Assembly (NCBI GenBank): GCA_963783085.1
Contig: CAWAMJ010000002.1
Location: 774,337 to 838,336, forward strand
Source of the DNA: CAVYUC01 sp963783085
GTDB taxonomy: Bacteria > Bacteroidota > Bacteroidia > Bacteroidales > Prolixibacteraceae
Length of the DNA: 64,000 nucleotides
Direction of reading: 5' to 3'
In this document: one piece after another, positions 32,901 through 42,431 of the stretch
Layout: each line of letters starts with the position of its first letter
Numbering within the stretch: the first letter of the stretch is position 1
Translations under genes and position numbers: made by a program
The notes under the pieces: generated by a model
Seen by the model: the letters and a program-made list of their open reading frames with translations, nothing else
Databases searched by the model: none
What the model was told of the DNA's origin: nothing

Positions 32901-33347
32901 GGATTCCCTGAAAGTTTCAGCGGGGTTACCGTACACGATGGAACGTTTGCTCCGGGAGTTATGGGACATTACGATGACAACGGAAAGTTTATTCTGGAAC
33001 ACGAAAACCTGGGTAACGACGGCACTGTTTTCCTGCCTTACGTGGTTAGTTATCCGTGGGATATTGGCGAAGCCAACTTGTTTGATGCCGATTATATAAA
33101 ATTACGTGAAATCTCGCTGAATTACAGGCTGCCGAATCGTTATTCAGACAGACTGGGAATGCAGGATGTTAACTTTTCGGTTTACAGCCGGAACATTATG
33201 GTGTGGACGAAAGATGCCAATCTCGGAATCGATCCTGAGCGGGCTTTCGAAGCCGAGGGAAATGGTAAATTTAGTCAGGGAGTGGAAAGGTACAATGCCG
33301 ATCCATGGGTAGTCCCGATTGGATTCAAACTAAGTTTTTCTTTCTAA
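29943..33347 (+). CDS. SusC/RagA-family TonB-linked outer-membrane receptor (second SusC, intact)
   Basis: An intact 1,134-residue receptor. After a Sec signal (ends IFASEKN) comes a carboxypeptidase-regulatory-like domain (TGTVTSATDGIVLPGLSILQ, VTDANGNYSITVP). The TonB-box region follows (EALDEVVVTALGIKREEKSLGFSV), then the plug (LFVVDGVPMNN, SVSILKGPSAAALYGTRAGNGVV) and a long beta-barrel ending in SFSF. It imports oligosaccharides held by the SusD lid. Its last ~200 residues match the truncated first SusC, so the SusCD pair is duplicated within 33 kb. It is tightly linked to the PKD lipoprotein (21 bp) and to SusD (9 bp). Confidence 0.96.
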   Translation: MKDIYIIKARYVSTFILCIVLVPGIFASEKNSESNAQQNLTVTGTVTSATDGIVLPGLSILQKGSANGTVTDANGNYSITVPSNATLVFSFIGFKTREIEVQERSTIDVIMEESIEALDEVVVTALGIKREEKSLGFSVGRVAGDELTRVAQENVLNSMAGKVSGVTISSTGGTGSTVSMVIRGATSMSTDNQPLFVVDGVPMNNTVNNVGGFGSDNRVDYGNAIADLDPESIASVSILKGPSAAALYGTRAGNGVVLITTKKAQANQGMKVTVTSNTVFDIPSRFLNVQKQFSTGFFSYRPEDVGGGILPEITASDGTGSGPELDKGYWAVQWQSPVDANGVRVPIEVDSYPNNVQNFISDFALTTTNGASVSSSGENINYRLGITNMTHSGLVPNSDLNKNNVTLSAISKVRKNFNISTDINFTNSWAKNRPASNRGTNPMQWAYNHPMNIDIRDLRDYGSGDDILRVSGNHENPYFLAYDVNNSFDRYRVYGNVSANWDITEHFKLMGRYSLNKTDEVRETKMAPGYTQEPNNGAYGITNGNSLERNLDFLATYTNNWGDFAATISGGGNALYSKSSSISNSSKSGSGLIVPNVFTVQNISSGALNYSNYRSQREINSLYAMANLAWNEIAYLDFTARNDWSSTLPEENRSYFYPSASISLMVDQVFNMGSDVNMFKIRGGMAQVGNDTDPYRLFATYQNAGQWGDAIRLGKQSGLLSPNLLPEIATSYEIGTEIRLFSNRLRFDGTYYKVDNKNQILGVPLAASTGFSGVQINAGLLQSKGFEFLLGITPVRTMNWNWDININFTKNETRILELADNVTYVEFWDQARVKNIGYVKDETHDGLVGNLYSRRVQRVTDKSSDYYGYPILGSGLDAEWMGEEEYSKVGNYNPDFIMGLQSSLSYKNFTLSMTFDWRSGGQYVSQTYRYLSESVMTQTWFDELVNPGDLGGGPSQELRDWVVANADKLLLSDNLHPVGGPTPDYGGFPESFSGVTVHDGTFAPGVMGHYDDNGKFILEHENLGNDGTVFLPYVVSYPWDIGEANLFDADYIKLREISLNYRLPNRYSDRLGMQDVNFSVYSRNIMVWTKDANLGIDPERAFEAEGNGKFSQGVERYNADPWVVPIGFKLSFSF

Positions 33348-33356
33348 CCTAAAAAA

Positions 33357-35018
33357 ATGAATGTCATGTATAAAATAAAAAATAGCTTTATAATCGCTTT
33401 AACTATCGTTTTCATGTTAGTTATTTCATGTAAAGACCTGACTGAATTAAACATCAATCCAAACGGTGTGGATCCGGAAAATGCAGATCTGAATTTATTA
33501 CTGCCCACCATCATTACCGGTGTTGGACAAACGGTTGTTGATTTAGGATTCGGTGATATCGCTGGCGTAATGCAGCACACGCAATACGACGGATGGTCGG
33601 GTGGACACAACGATTACGATTGGGATAACCAGAGCAAAAGCTGGTCGGGTTATTACGGAATTTTAAGAAATGTAGATGAATATCAGAAAAAAGCAGTTGA
33701 AGGTGAATACGAATTTCACCAGGGCGTTGCTTTAATAATGAAAGCTTATACCTACGGACTTATTGCTGATTTGTGGGGCGATGCACCGTATAATGATGCA
33801 TTGAAAGCAGAACAGGGCGCTGAATTTTTCACTCCGGTTTTTGATGATCAAAAAACAATCTACGACGGAATTCTGGCTGATTTGGAAACGGCAAATACCC
33901 TCCTGTCGAAAAGCAACAGCGAATACAGTAATATTAATGCAACCCAGGATGTATTGTATGCCGGAGATGTTACCAAATGGCGGAAATTTGCAAACTCGCT
34001 GGCACTTAGATATTACATGAGACTTTCGGCCAAAGAGCCAGGTGTTGCTGAACAGGGAATTAACAAGATCGCTTCTGATCCGGACAAATATCCCGTAATT
34101 ACGTCGGCGGATGACGATGCAAATGTAAGCTACGTTGGTTCATCGCCCTCCGATTCGTGGCCTACAAATATGGTTTTCGATCCGGATCCCAGCGGCACGT
34201 ACATGCGTAACAAATTATGCGCAACCCTGGTAGATGCCATGCAGGAATTAAATGATCCGCGTCTGGGTGTGTGGGCCAATAAAATTGAAATTCCGCTGGT
34301 TTTGGTAGACGGTGAAGGTATAGACCGGATTGTAGACGGAAAGCGCGAAATTTCGCAGGACATTGTGGATGATTATATAGCATCGTGGGGGGTGGGAATT
34401 GATTACGACCCGAATTATGTGGGTATTCCTCCGTCCATTTTTGCAGCACCTCAGTACAATTTAAATCCGAACCTCGACCAGGGTGTTTATAATCCGCATT
34501 GTTCGCAACTGAACGAAATGTATAAGAAAAGCAGCGGGCCGCTATTACTCATGCGCCTAATGTCGGCAGCAGAAGTACACTTTATATTGGCTGAAGCAGC
34601 ATTATATGGCTGGGCACCGGGTACACCGGAAGCTCATTTTGATGCAGGAATTCATCAATCGCTTAACGCCTGGGGAGTTGGCGATCAATTCGACAGTTAC
34701 ATTAGCGGAGTAACCTACTCCGGCCTCGAAAGTATCATTCAACAAAAATGGATTGCCAGTTGGACGGCAGCAGCCGAATCGTGGTTCGACTACCGCAGAA
34801 CCGGACTGCCAGATTTACAAACCGGTGAATCGGCAAAAAGACAGGCTTTGCCTTTGCGTTTTTATTATCATTTTGATGATGAAATTTCGAAAAATACTAC
34901 CAACGCTGAAGCAGCCATAACAAAACTGGAGCCCACACAATATAAAGGTTCCGATGTAAGTAACAACAGCGCCTGGTCGAAAACATGGCTATTACAGGGA
35001 ACAGGCAAACCCTATTAA
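33357..35018 (+). CDS. SusD/RagB-family glycan-binding lipoprotein (second SusD, intact)
   Basis: A 553-residue lipoprotein (signal ending VISC) that pairs with the SusC 9 bp upstream. It keeps the same landmarks as the first SusD: DLTELNINPNGVDP, SWSGYYGILRNVDEY, KWRKFANSLALRYYMRLS, WFDYRRTGLPDL and the ending LLQGTGKPY. A second ATG 9 bp downstream would also serve as start. The differences are concentrated in the middle, where SusD proteins make ligand contacts, so the two pairs may bind related but not identical oligosaccharides. A long perfect hairpin follows the stop. Confidence 0.95.
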   Translation: MNVMYKIKNSFIIALTIVFMLVISCKDLTELNINPNGVDPENADLNLLLPTIITGVGQTVVDLGFGDIAGVMQHTQYDGWSGGHNDYDWDNQSKSWSGYYGILRNVDEYQKKAVEGEYEFHQGVALIMKAYTYGLIADLWGDAPYNDALKAEQGAEFFTPVFDDQKTIYDGILADLETANTLLSKSNSEYSNINATQDVLYAGDVTKWRKFANSLALRYYMRLSAKEPGVAEQGINKIASDPDKYPVITSADDDANVSYVGSSPSDSWPTNMVFDPDPSGTYMRNKLCATLVDAMQELNDPRLGVWANKIEIPLVLVDGEGIDRIVDGKREISQDIVDDYIASWGVGIDYDPNYVGIPPSIFAAPQYNLNPNLDQGVYNPHCSQLNEMYKKSSGPLLLMRLMSAAEVHFILAEAALYGWAPGTPEAHFDAGIHQSLNAWGVGDQFDSYISGVTYSGLESIIQQKWIASWTAAAESWFDYRRTGLPDLQTGESAKRQALPLRFYYHFDDEISKNTTNAEAAITKLEPTQYKGSDVSNNSAWSKTWLLQGTGKPY

Positions 35019-35039
35019 ATCACAAGTGGCCATACTTTA

Positions 35040-35076
35040 CAATAAGCAGACAATTTTTACAGTTGTCTGCTTATTG
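35040..35076. terminator. 14-bp perfect hairpin after second SusD
   Basis: CAATAAGCAGACAA (35040-35053) and TTGTCTGCTTATTG (35063-35076) are perfectly complementary around a 9-nt loop. A classic T-run is missing on the right side. It lies 21 bp after the SusD stop and 34 bp before the next start, which suggests transcription termination or mRNA 3'-end protection. Confidence 0.65.
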
Positions 35077-35110
35077 TTGCATTAAATTCTAATCAAAAAA
35101 TTATTTATCA

Positions 35111-36476
35111 ATGAGAAAACTGGTCATACTCTTTTTAGCTTTTGTTTGTACGGCAAATGTAGCGCTGGCACAAAAAAATAATTCCGTAACGCCCGAAACC
35201 GCACTTCAATCATATTTAACAATGGAGATAACATCTTTTAAATGGCAAGTTCAGGATAAAAAAGATGCGGAAGGTGTGACGCTTTACCGCCTTATTTTCA
35301 CCTCGCAAACCTGGCGCGATATCGTATGGAAACACGAACTCACTGTGATGGTTCCCGACGATTTAAAATATAAGGATGCGCTTCTTTTTATTACAGGAGG
35401 AAGTGTAAAAAATGGCGAGCCCAACATTCACAACTGGGATAAAGATGAAATTGTAATGTTCAGCAACATTGCAAAAACCAACAAAGCTATAACAGCCATT
35501 GTCTGGCAAATCCCCAACCAACCGCTGTTCAATGATTTAACAGAAGATGAAATCATTTCATACACCTTTCATAATTTCCAGGAAGACAGCGATTACACCT
35601 GGCCGTTGTTATTTCCGATGGTCAAAAAGTGCCATTCGTGCCATGGATGCAGTGCAGGAATTTGCAAAACGAAACTTAAAAACAAACGTAAACGATTTTG
35701 TGGTTTCCGGGGCTTCCAAACGTGGCTGGACCACCTGGCTTACCGGCGCCAGCGATAAAAGGGTGGAAGCAATCGGCCCGATGGTTATCGACATGTTGAA
35801 CATGCAGGTTAATATTCCTTACCACAAAATAGCCTGGGGCGAATACAGTATTCAAATTGAAGATTACGTAAAATTGGGCATTGCCCAGCAGGTAGGTTCT
35901 CCCGAAGGTGAAGCCCTTGTAAAAATGGTTGATCCGTATTCCTATCGGAAAATGCTGACCATGCCGAAAATGATTTTCAACGGCACCAACGATGAATACT
36001 GGCCTGTGGATGCCATCAAAAATTACATCAGTGATATTCCCGGTGATAACCATTTGTGTTACATTCCGAATGCAGGTCACGATCTCGGGGACAAAACCCA
36101 AGCTTTAAACACCTTAAGCGCCTTTTTCGGAGAGGCCGTTACCGGCAGTAAACATCCAAAATGCGACTACACAATTTCAGAAAAAAATGGAATAATAACA
36201 TTGGAAGTAAAAGCAAACGGAAAACTGCTCGATGATGCTATTTTGTGGAGTGCCGACTCTGATGACCGGGATTTCAGAGATGAAGAGTGGACCGCTAAAA
36301 GCCTGGGAGAAAAGGGTGAAAAAGATTTTACAGTCACATTAAATTATCCCGGCTCGGGCTACAAAGCCTTTTATGTTGATTTGAAATACAAAGCTCCGTT
36401 TGGAAAAGATTATACCCAAAGTACCCGAATGTTTTTAATGGACAACGAAGTGTTGTATTTAGATAGGGGAGAATAA
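35111..36476 (+). pseudogene. PhoPQ-activated pathogenicity-related (PF10142-type) alpha/beta hydrolase, one frameshift
   Basis: A secreted protein of about 455 residues (Sec signal ending ANVALAQ), broken by one extra A in an A-run near 35630 (MVK then SAIRAMDAVQEFAKRN). The PF10142 family is recognised by LTVMVPDDLKYKDALLFITGGS, IVWQIPNQPLF, the nucleophile elbow SGASKRGW with its Ser, and the late Asp/His region (NGTNDEYWPVDA, PNAGHDLG). Family members are alpha/beta-hydrolase folds of uncertain substrate and are common in Bacteroidota glycan loci, so an esterase role on acyl groups of the imported glycan is plausible. It is the last gene of the second SusCD block. Confidence 0.85.
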
Positions 36477-36512
36477 AATCACACTAATGTCATGTCAATA
36501 CAAACTTGTCAA

Positions 36513-36539
36513 TTCGACCCCGAGTGCTCGGAGGTCGAA
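36513..36539. repeat. 27-nt near-perfect palindrome before the tandem repeats
   Basis: TTCGACCCCGAG (36513-36524) pairs with CTCGGAGGTCGAA (36527-36539) around a 2-nt loop with one bulged base. Its right end (GGTCGAAAT) is also the junction motif of the 232-bp repeat unit that starts here. Confidence 0.75.
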
Positions 36540-37170
36540 ATCTGCTACAATAATGAGATTTTGAAACAAAGCGGCCTGAAGGGCCAACACATTTCAGCCC
36601 GGGGCAAAACGACCTGAGGGAGTGTCGCCCTGGGTTTGAATGGAGTAACAAATATCGACCGCGAACCGGCCCGGATTGAAAAACAGCTGTTATCCCGGTC
36701 GAAATGTGAATGATTTTATGAATGGGTATTACGCTTGTAAACAGACATATATATTGTTACTTTAAGGAGAAATCTGCAACAATAGTGAGATTATGAAACA
36801 AAGCGGCCTGAAGGGCCAACACATTTCAGCCCGGGGCAAAACGACCTGAGGGAGTGTCGCCCTGGGTTTGAGTAAAGTAACAAATATCGACCGCGAACCG
36901 GTCCGGATTGAAAAACAGCTGTTATCCCGGTCGAAATATGAATGATTTTATGAATGGGTATTACGCTTGTAAACAGACATATATATTTTTACTTTAAGGA
37001 GAAATCTGCAACAATAGTGAGATTATGAAACAAAGCGGCCTGAAGGGCCAACACATTTCAGCCCAGGGCAAAACGACCGGAGGGAGTGTCGCCCTGGATT
37101 TGAATGGAGTAACAAATATCGACCGCGAACCGGCCCGGATTGAAAAACAGCAGTTATCCCGGTCGAAATA
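36538..37170. repeat. tandem structured repeat, 232-bp unit, about 2.7 copies
   Basis: Units begin at 36538, 36770 and 37002; the third stops at about 37170. Copies are nearly identical. Each unit contains three potential hairpins: GGCC-TGAAG-GGCC; CCCGGGGC...GCCCTGGG with GAC/GTC inside; and TCGACCG...CGGTCGA enclosing the palindrome AACAGCTGTT. Copy 3 has changes that break some pairs (CAGCAG for CAGCTG, CCAGGGC for CCGGGGC). No open frame spans a unit. The arrangement fills most of the 772-bp gap between the hydrolase and the first ceramidase-like gene. Nothing else is evident in the gap apart from GGTAC-TC-GTACC near 37186. Confidence 0.9.
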
Positions 37171-37248
37171 TTTTAATACCTGACATGGTACTCGTACCTT
37201 AAGTAGACGTTAATCAGTATGATTTCCTATATACTTTAAATTGATTAA

Positions 37249-38647
37249 ATGAAAAAACTCGGCATCGTTTTAGGCACATATAATCGCCCTCCTGGTAATC
37301 TTATACTTCATTTTTACCGGACCAGTGGATGAAACACCCTATTTTGAAAGTGATTATTTCAAAAATACTACCGCACAAATCGATAGCCTGAAAGCCAACT
37401 TTGCAACAACAGATGATTCGTTATTTGCCGGATTTGCCAAAGTAAGTATTACGCCTGGGTTAAACAGCCCGGAAGATAATGTTGCCGAAGGTAAATTTAC
37501 AAAAGTTCCCATGGCAGGTTATGGCGCACGAAAAGGAGCACCGGCAACGGGCATTCACGACAGTATTTTTGTGAAGGCGGTGGCGCTGCAGGAAGGCGGT
37601 CAACGAATTGTACTGGTTGGTGCCGATATCCTGATTATGCCGCCAAATATTATCGATTCGGCTAACCAATGCTTTGGCAAAAAAAGGAATTTCCCCGCCC
37701 GCAATTGTATTTTTCTGCCACACATTCCCACTCCAGTATAGGCGCGTGGGGACCGGGTTTTGTCGGGGAACAGTTTGCCGGAGAGGAAAACAAAAATGTA
37801 GAGAAATGGCTGGTGGGCCAGATTGAAAAAGCAGTGAATACGAGCTGTTGCTAACCTCCGCCCTGCAAAAATTGGAACCGGGAATTTCAAAGCCGGTGAA
37901 TACACGCGAAACCGGTTAATTGGAAAACTGGGGACCAAAAACGACGATTTCAGCTACATTTTTATTGAACAACGCGGCGGTAAAAAAGCTGTCATCGGTT
38001 CATTTGCAGCACATGCTACCACATTAGGCGATAAAAATATGCAAATCAGTTCTGACTACCCGGGTTTCTGGGAACGGAAAATGGAAAAATCAGCCGTGGA
38101 TTATGCCCTGTTTTTTGCCGGTTCGGTTGGCAGCCAAAGTCCGATAAGTAAAGGCGAAGGATTCGATAAGCCAAAATATATTGGCGAAGCGCTGGCCGAC
38201 AGTTTACTGCTTAAAATACCGCAAACAGAATTAAATGCAAAACTTCCGTTTTCCACCTTTTCGGTGAAAATACAATTGCCCGAGTATCATTTTCGGCTCA
38301 CCACCACAAGAAATTTATCCACCGGCCTTACCAAAAAACTGATGCCCTACCCCGACAATGTTTATGTACAGGCGGTAAGAATTGGTAATATGATTTGGAT
38401 AAGCACTCCGTGTGATTTCAGCGGCGAATATGCACTTCAAATAAAAAATGCATTGCTGGCCAAAGGTTTTAATGCGAACGTCACAAGCTTTAATGGCAGT
38501 TACGTGGGATACATTATTCCGGGACGTTATTTTTATCTCGATGAATATGAACCCAAACTGATGGGTTGGTTTGGTCCGAATATGGGCGATTATACCATGG
38601 ATATTATCCGGCAAATTTCAGGAATTGTTACTCAAAAAGGATCTTAA
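37249..38647 (+). pseudogene. neutral-ceramidase N-domain-like hydrolase no. 1 (three frameshifts)
   Basis: About 466 residues. From the ATG at 37249 the signal anchor is restored by dropping one G near 37282 (MKKLGIVLAHIIALLVILYFIF). Further breaks lie near 37675 (one base missing) and 37845 (ACG-A-GCT). Reconstituted, the protein shows AGFAKVSITPG, GIHDSIFVKAVAL, LVGADILIMP, the metal site ATHSHSSIGAWGPG, GSFAAHATTLGD and GSVGSQSP. This is the order seen in the neutral/alkaline ceramidase N-domain (PF04734). The Ig-like C domain of true neutral ceramidases (total ~650-750 residues) is missing. It is a zinc amidase or hydrolase of unknown substrate, held at the inner membrane by an uncleaved N-terminal helix. 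It ends 1 bp before the PHP gene. Confidence 0.72.
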
Positions 38648-38648
38648 A

Positions 38649-39972
38649 ATGAAAGTGCTGAAACGAATCCTGAAAATCATAAAATACTTTTTCATCGTAG
38701 TTTTAGGAATTCTAATTATTGCCATGCTGATTCTCTTTTCACCTGGATCTGTGGCGGCATGCAGTAACTTATCCGCGACTGGATAAAGAGGTGGCAGAAT
38801 TGAATGAACTCAGGCACGAACCACGTAAAATCACAAATTTAAATACCTATCGTGGTGTGATGCATGTGCACAGTTATCTGTCGCACGACAGCGAAGGAAA
38901 ACTAACCGATATTATTCCGGCAGCTAAAGCTGATGGAATCGATTTTATCTTTTTGACTGATCATCCGCGGTACGATTTGGACACTTTTCCGAAGGGTTAT
39001 CATGGATATTACGATGGTGTTCTGATTGAGCCGGGAAGCGAGAAACAGGGATTCGACACCTGGCCTTTGAATTCAACAGTAATCAACTGGAAATTAAATA
39101 AAGATACGGTGGCTAAAAATGTCGTTTTGAACGGTGGAATCGTTTTTTATGCACACACCGAAGAGCCGCACAACTGGAGCAATCCGTGGTACCAGGGAAT
39201 GGAAATTTACAATTTTCACACCGACACCAAAGACGAATCGCTGGCGCCGCACATTGCCAATTTTGTAGTGAACGGAAATAAATACCGGCGCTGGGCTTTA
39301 CGCGAGATGTTTAATGAACAAACACCTATTCTCGCTTTATGGGATTCGTTGAACACGCAACGAAAAATTGTAGGCTTTTCTGCCGTTGACACGCACGAAA
39401 ATCAGAATTTCAGAGCGCGGTATCTGGACGATGGTCGTATTCAATGGATTGGGCCAAATGCAAAACCCATCGATACTGTTAGGGTAACGCTTTGGAACAG
39501 TTGGCTTTTTCACGAACCCGATGCGAGCGGCTGGGTTTTCAAATGGATGATTGACACCTATAAAGCTGGCTTCAATTATATTACCAATTACGTGCTGGCA
39601 GATACTTTAACCGTTCCGTCGCTGGCCAAAAACATAAAAGCAGGACATTTATATACGGCATTTAAAAGTCTGGGCGATGCCAAAGGTTTTATGTATTATG
39701 CACAGGATTCAGGTTCCAATGAAATTGGAATGATGGGCGATTCGGTTCAGATAAACCATGCAAAAAGTTTACACGCCGTTTCTCCCCTGCCGGGACAATT
39801 CAGGTTGATTCACGATGGAAAACAGGTGGATATTTCTTCCAAAGACAGTTATGAATATATCTGGAACGGTCCGATTAAAAAGGGAGCTTACCGCATTGAA
39901 ATCCATGTTCAGATAAACCGAAAATATGTCCCCTGGCTTTATTCAAACCCGATTTATATGTATGAACATTAA
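38649..39972 (+). pseudogene. membrane-anchored PHP-domain phosphoesterase (one frameshift)
   Basis: About 440 residues. An N-terminal membrane helix (YFFIVVLGILIIAMLILF) is followed, after a +1 break near 38757, by VTYPRLDKEVAEL and a PHP domain. The metal-binding signatures are GVMHVHSYLSHDSEG and FIFLTDHPR, with later histidines in FYAHTEEPHNW and AVDTHENQN. PHP proteins cleave phosphoesters or act as metal-dependent hydrolases. The periplasmic location and the neighbours on both sides (ceramidase-domain proteins) suggest a lipid- or glycan-linked phosphate as substrate, which is inference. It starts 1 bp after the previous stop, so the genes form one operon. Confidence 0.72.
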
Positions 39973-39984
39973 AATATTTTTCTG

Positions 39985-41411
39985 ATGAAAACGAAATTAG
40001 TTTGTAAAAAAGTACAGATTCCGGCATCCTCGCATATACCCCTAACCCCTAAACGGGAATCTTATCACTGGTGGCACGGAGTTCTCCCCTCCAGGGGAGT
40101 CAGAGGGGTGAGTGAAAACGTAATTTTACTTTTCATACCACATTAGTTCTTTTACTATTTTTATTATTCACTGCTTTCACATTCACGCAGGCACAAACGT
40201 TTAAAGCTGGTGCTGCTGTCCGCGATATTTCACCTAACCATATCATTCCCATTTCAGGTGGAATGGGTACGCCGGAAATGCCAACTGGTTTTCAGGGGAA
40301 ATTAACTGCGCGGGCCATGGTTCTTGAAAAAGGAGATACAAAAATTGCCATTGTGGGTGTCGATAACATTGGCTGGCCGGCTTATCTGGGCGACCTTTCA
40401 AGAGAAAAAATAAAAGGTATTCCTCCTGAAAATATTATGATTGGCGCTACCCACACGCACAGTGCTCCCGATGCCTATGGTTTTACCGATGAAAACGGGA
40501 ATACGGGTGCCGATTTGGATTACCTGAAATGGTGTGTAAATCAGATTGCCGACGCCGTTAACGAAGCCGTTGCCAACCTGCAGCCGGCTGCCATAAAAAC
40601 CATGGTCGGCGAAGCCAAAGGAAAAATTGCCTATAACTACTACGCTCCGAAATTATACGATCATCGGATGGGCGTTATTCAGGCCATTGCCACAACCGGA
40701 AAAGACAAAGGCAAACCGATTGTAACGCTGGTAAATTATGCTACTCACCCCGAAATTTTGGGACCAGGCAAAGGACTCATTAGTCCTGATTTATGCGGAC
40801 CATTATATGACCGGATTGAATCGAAAGTGGGTGGAGTGGCCCTTTTTATAAACAGTGCACAGGGTGGTATGGTTACTGCCGACAACCGCAGACCAAACGG
40901 CAAAGAGGCCAACGACTGGAATGAATGTATTCGCATTGGTAACCTGATGGCCGACGAAGCTTTGCGGATAATTACCCCCGTATCAGCCGAAGATAATCCG
41001 ATGCTGTATTGTACGTCAAAAAAAATCACTTTCCCGGTGGACAACCAGGCAATGCGCTTTGTTTTTAAAAACTCGCCGGTTGCTGCCATGGCTGGTAAAA
41101 CGCCCGATGATATTTCAACCATCAAAACAAGAATTAATTTGCTGGACATCGGAAAAGCACAGGTGCTTACTATTCCGGGTGAAGCACTGCCCAATATCGG
41201 GTTCTACGTAAAACGGCATATGAAAACCAAACAGCCTTTTCTGTTTGGATTAACAAACGATGCTTTCGGTTACATGCTCACCAAAGAAGATTTTAACAGT
41301 TTTGAACGATACGATTACGTTTCCCGCACATCGCTGGGCGAAATGACCGGAGAAATTTATGAAAAGGAAGCACTGGAATTGATTAAAGATAGTCCGGCAG
41401 CGGAAAAGTAA
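39985..41411 (+). pseudogene. neutral-ceramidase N-domain-like hydrolase no. 2, signal peptide split by a hairpin element
   Basis: The main body (from about 40160) reads LFLLFTAFTFTQAQTFKAGAAVRDISP... and carries PF04734 features: LTARAMVLEKGDTKIAIVGVDNIG, the metal site GATHTHSAPDAYG, LVNYATHPE and FINSAQGG. The frame from the expected ATG at 39985 runs through a ~110-bp G/C-rich insert (40016-40127) with the perfect hairpin CTCCCCT-CC-AGGGGAG, then goes out of frame just before the hydrophobic core of the signal. As written, only a start inside the mature part (about 40263) could be used, giving a leaderless protein. Like its two paralogues it lacks the ceramidase C domain. It ends 3 bp from the convergent esterase. 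Confidence 0.7.
40016..40127. repeat. hairpin-bearing insert within the signal-peptide region of ceramidase-like gene 2
   Basis: The stretch contains CCCCTAACCCCTAAAC, then the hairpin CTCCCCT (40084-40090)/AGGGGAG (40093-40099), then TCAGAGGGGTGAG. Flanking sequence matches a split signal peptide (MKTKLVCKK before, hydrophobic core after). Similar CCCCTGACCCCTAAAGG and CCCCTTCAGGGG pieces lie at 59693-59758. It looks like a short non-autonomous repeat; its exact ends are uncertain. Confidence 0.5.
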
Positions 41412-41414
41412 TTA

Positions 41415-42395
41415 TTACAAATACTCCTCAAAAAAATGATCCATTTTTTGTTGCGCGTAATCGTTTACCCGCTGGACCATGTCCATGGCATGCGGCCACA
41501 ATGGGAAACGATAATATTCGCACGGCACGCCAATTCGGTCGAGGCGGGCTTTTAATGTATCCGACTGACTGGGTGGCAGCAGATTATCCGAAGTTCCCTG
41601 CAAGATTAACGTCGGTGGGTTAGTCGCACTTAGGTATTTGGCCGGCGATGCTTCCCAATAAAGTTCCGGCTTTTCGGCATACGGATGTCCAATGAAATCC
41701 GTTACCATATACTGCGTTTGTGCATAAGGCGTAGTCATATCCACCGGACCATAAATATCGACAACTGCTTTAACCCTGTGTGTTGGCGTCTTTTCTGCAG
41801 CGCGCGGATTTTCCCAACCATAAGCCTGCCAGCATGGCCAAATGAGCCCCGGCAGAGCCGCCAATAACGCAACCCGGGTAGTATCGTAATTATATTTATT
41901 TCCGTTTTTGAAAAGCCAGTCTACTGCATCCATCACATCTTCAATAGCAGCCGGGTAAATACTATCTTTCTTTAAACGATATGAAACGGTTGCCGTAACA
42001 TATCCTTTTTCAGCATAATCCAGCAAGATAAACCAAATAATCCTGGCGATTACCGCTTCGCCAGCCGCCACCATGAATAAATACCAGCAAAGGGGCTTTT
42101 TCCTTTAATTCTTTTTGCTTGTAAATATCGAGTTGTAACGACTTTCCATTCACATTTTTGTATTCAATATCTTTAAAAGATTCAATGCTTGCCGGAACTT
42201 TCAGGCTCCACTGTCAACAAGTTTCTCCAGTCCAACTCCAATGGCCAGGTAATCGAGCGTTTCGAAATGATAACCAATGGGTGCTTTTTTGGGAAAAAGA
42301 AATCCGATAACCCGGGGCGTTACCATCAGCAAACAAAAAACGACAAAAATCCATAAAAGTGTTTTGAGAATGCGTTTTACAATTCCGGTTTTCAT
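41415..42395 (-). pseudogene. BD-FAE-like alpha/beta-hydrolase (esterase/lipase), several frameshifts
   Basis: About 326 residues reading leftward from 42395: an N-terminal membrane helix (LLWIFVVFCLLMV), then after a break near 42198 SLKVPASIESFKDIEYKN, the oxyanion motif FIHGGGW, and after a break near 42025 LDYAEKGYVTATVSYRL. Two further compensating indels near 41865 and 41830 scramble the nucleophile elbow. As written it reads ALLAALPGLIWPCWQA; the neighbouring frame gives GGSAGAHLAMLAG, the expected Gly-x-Ser-x-Gly. The catalytic Asp (LILQGTSDNLLP) and His (LWPHAMDM) are present. It is likely a carbohydrate or lipid esterase, convergent with and 3 bp from ceramidase-like gene 2. Confidence 0.72.
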
Positions 42396-42431
42396 TGTTG
42401 GCAGTCAGGTTTTAAAGTAAATTCTGAAAAA

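Noticed and set aside
36538..37170. CRISPR-like array
   Set aside because: The repeat unit is 232 bp with no unique spacers, and there are no cas genes nearby.
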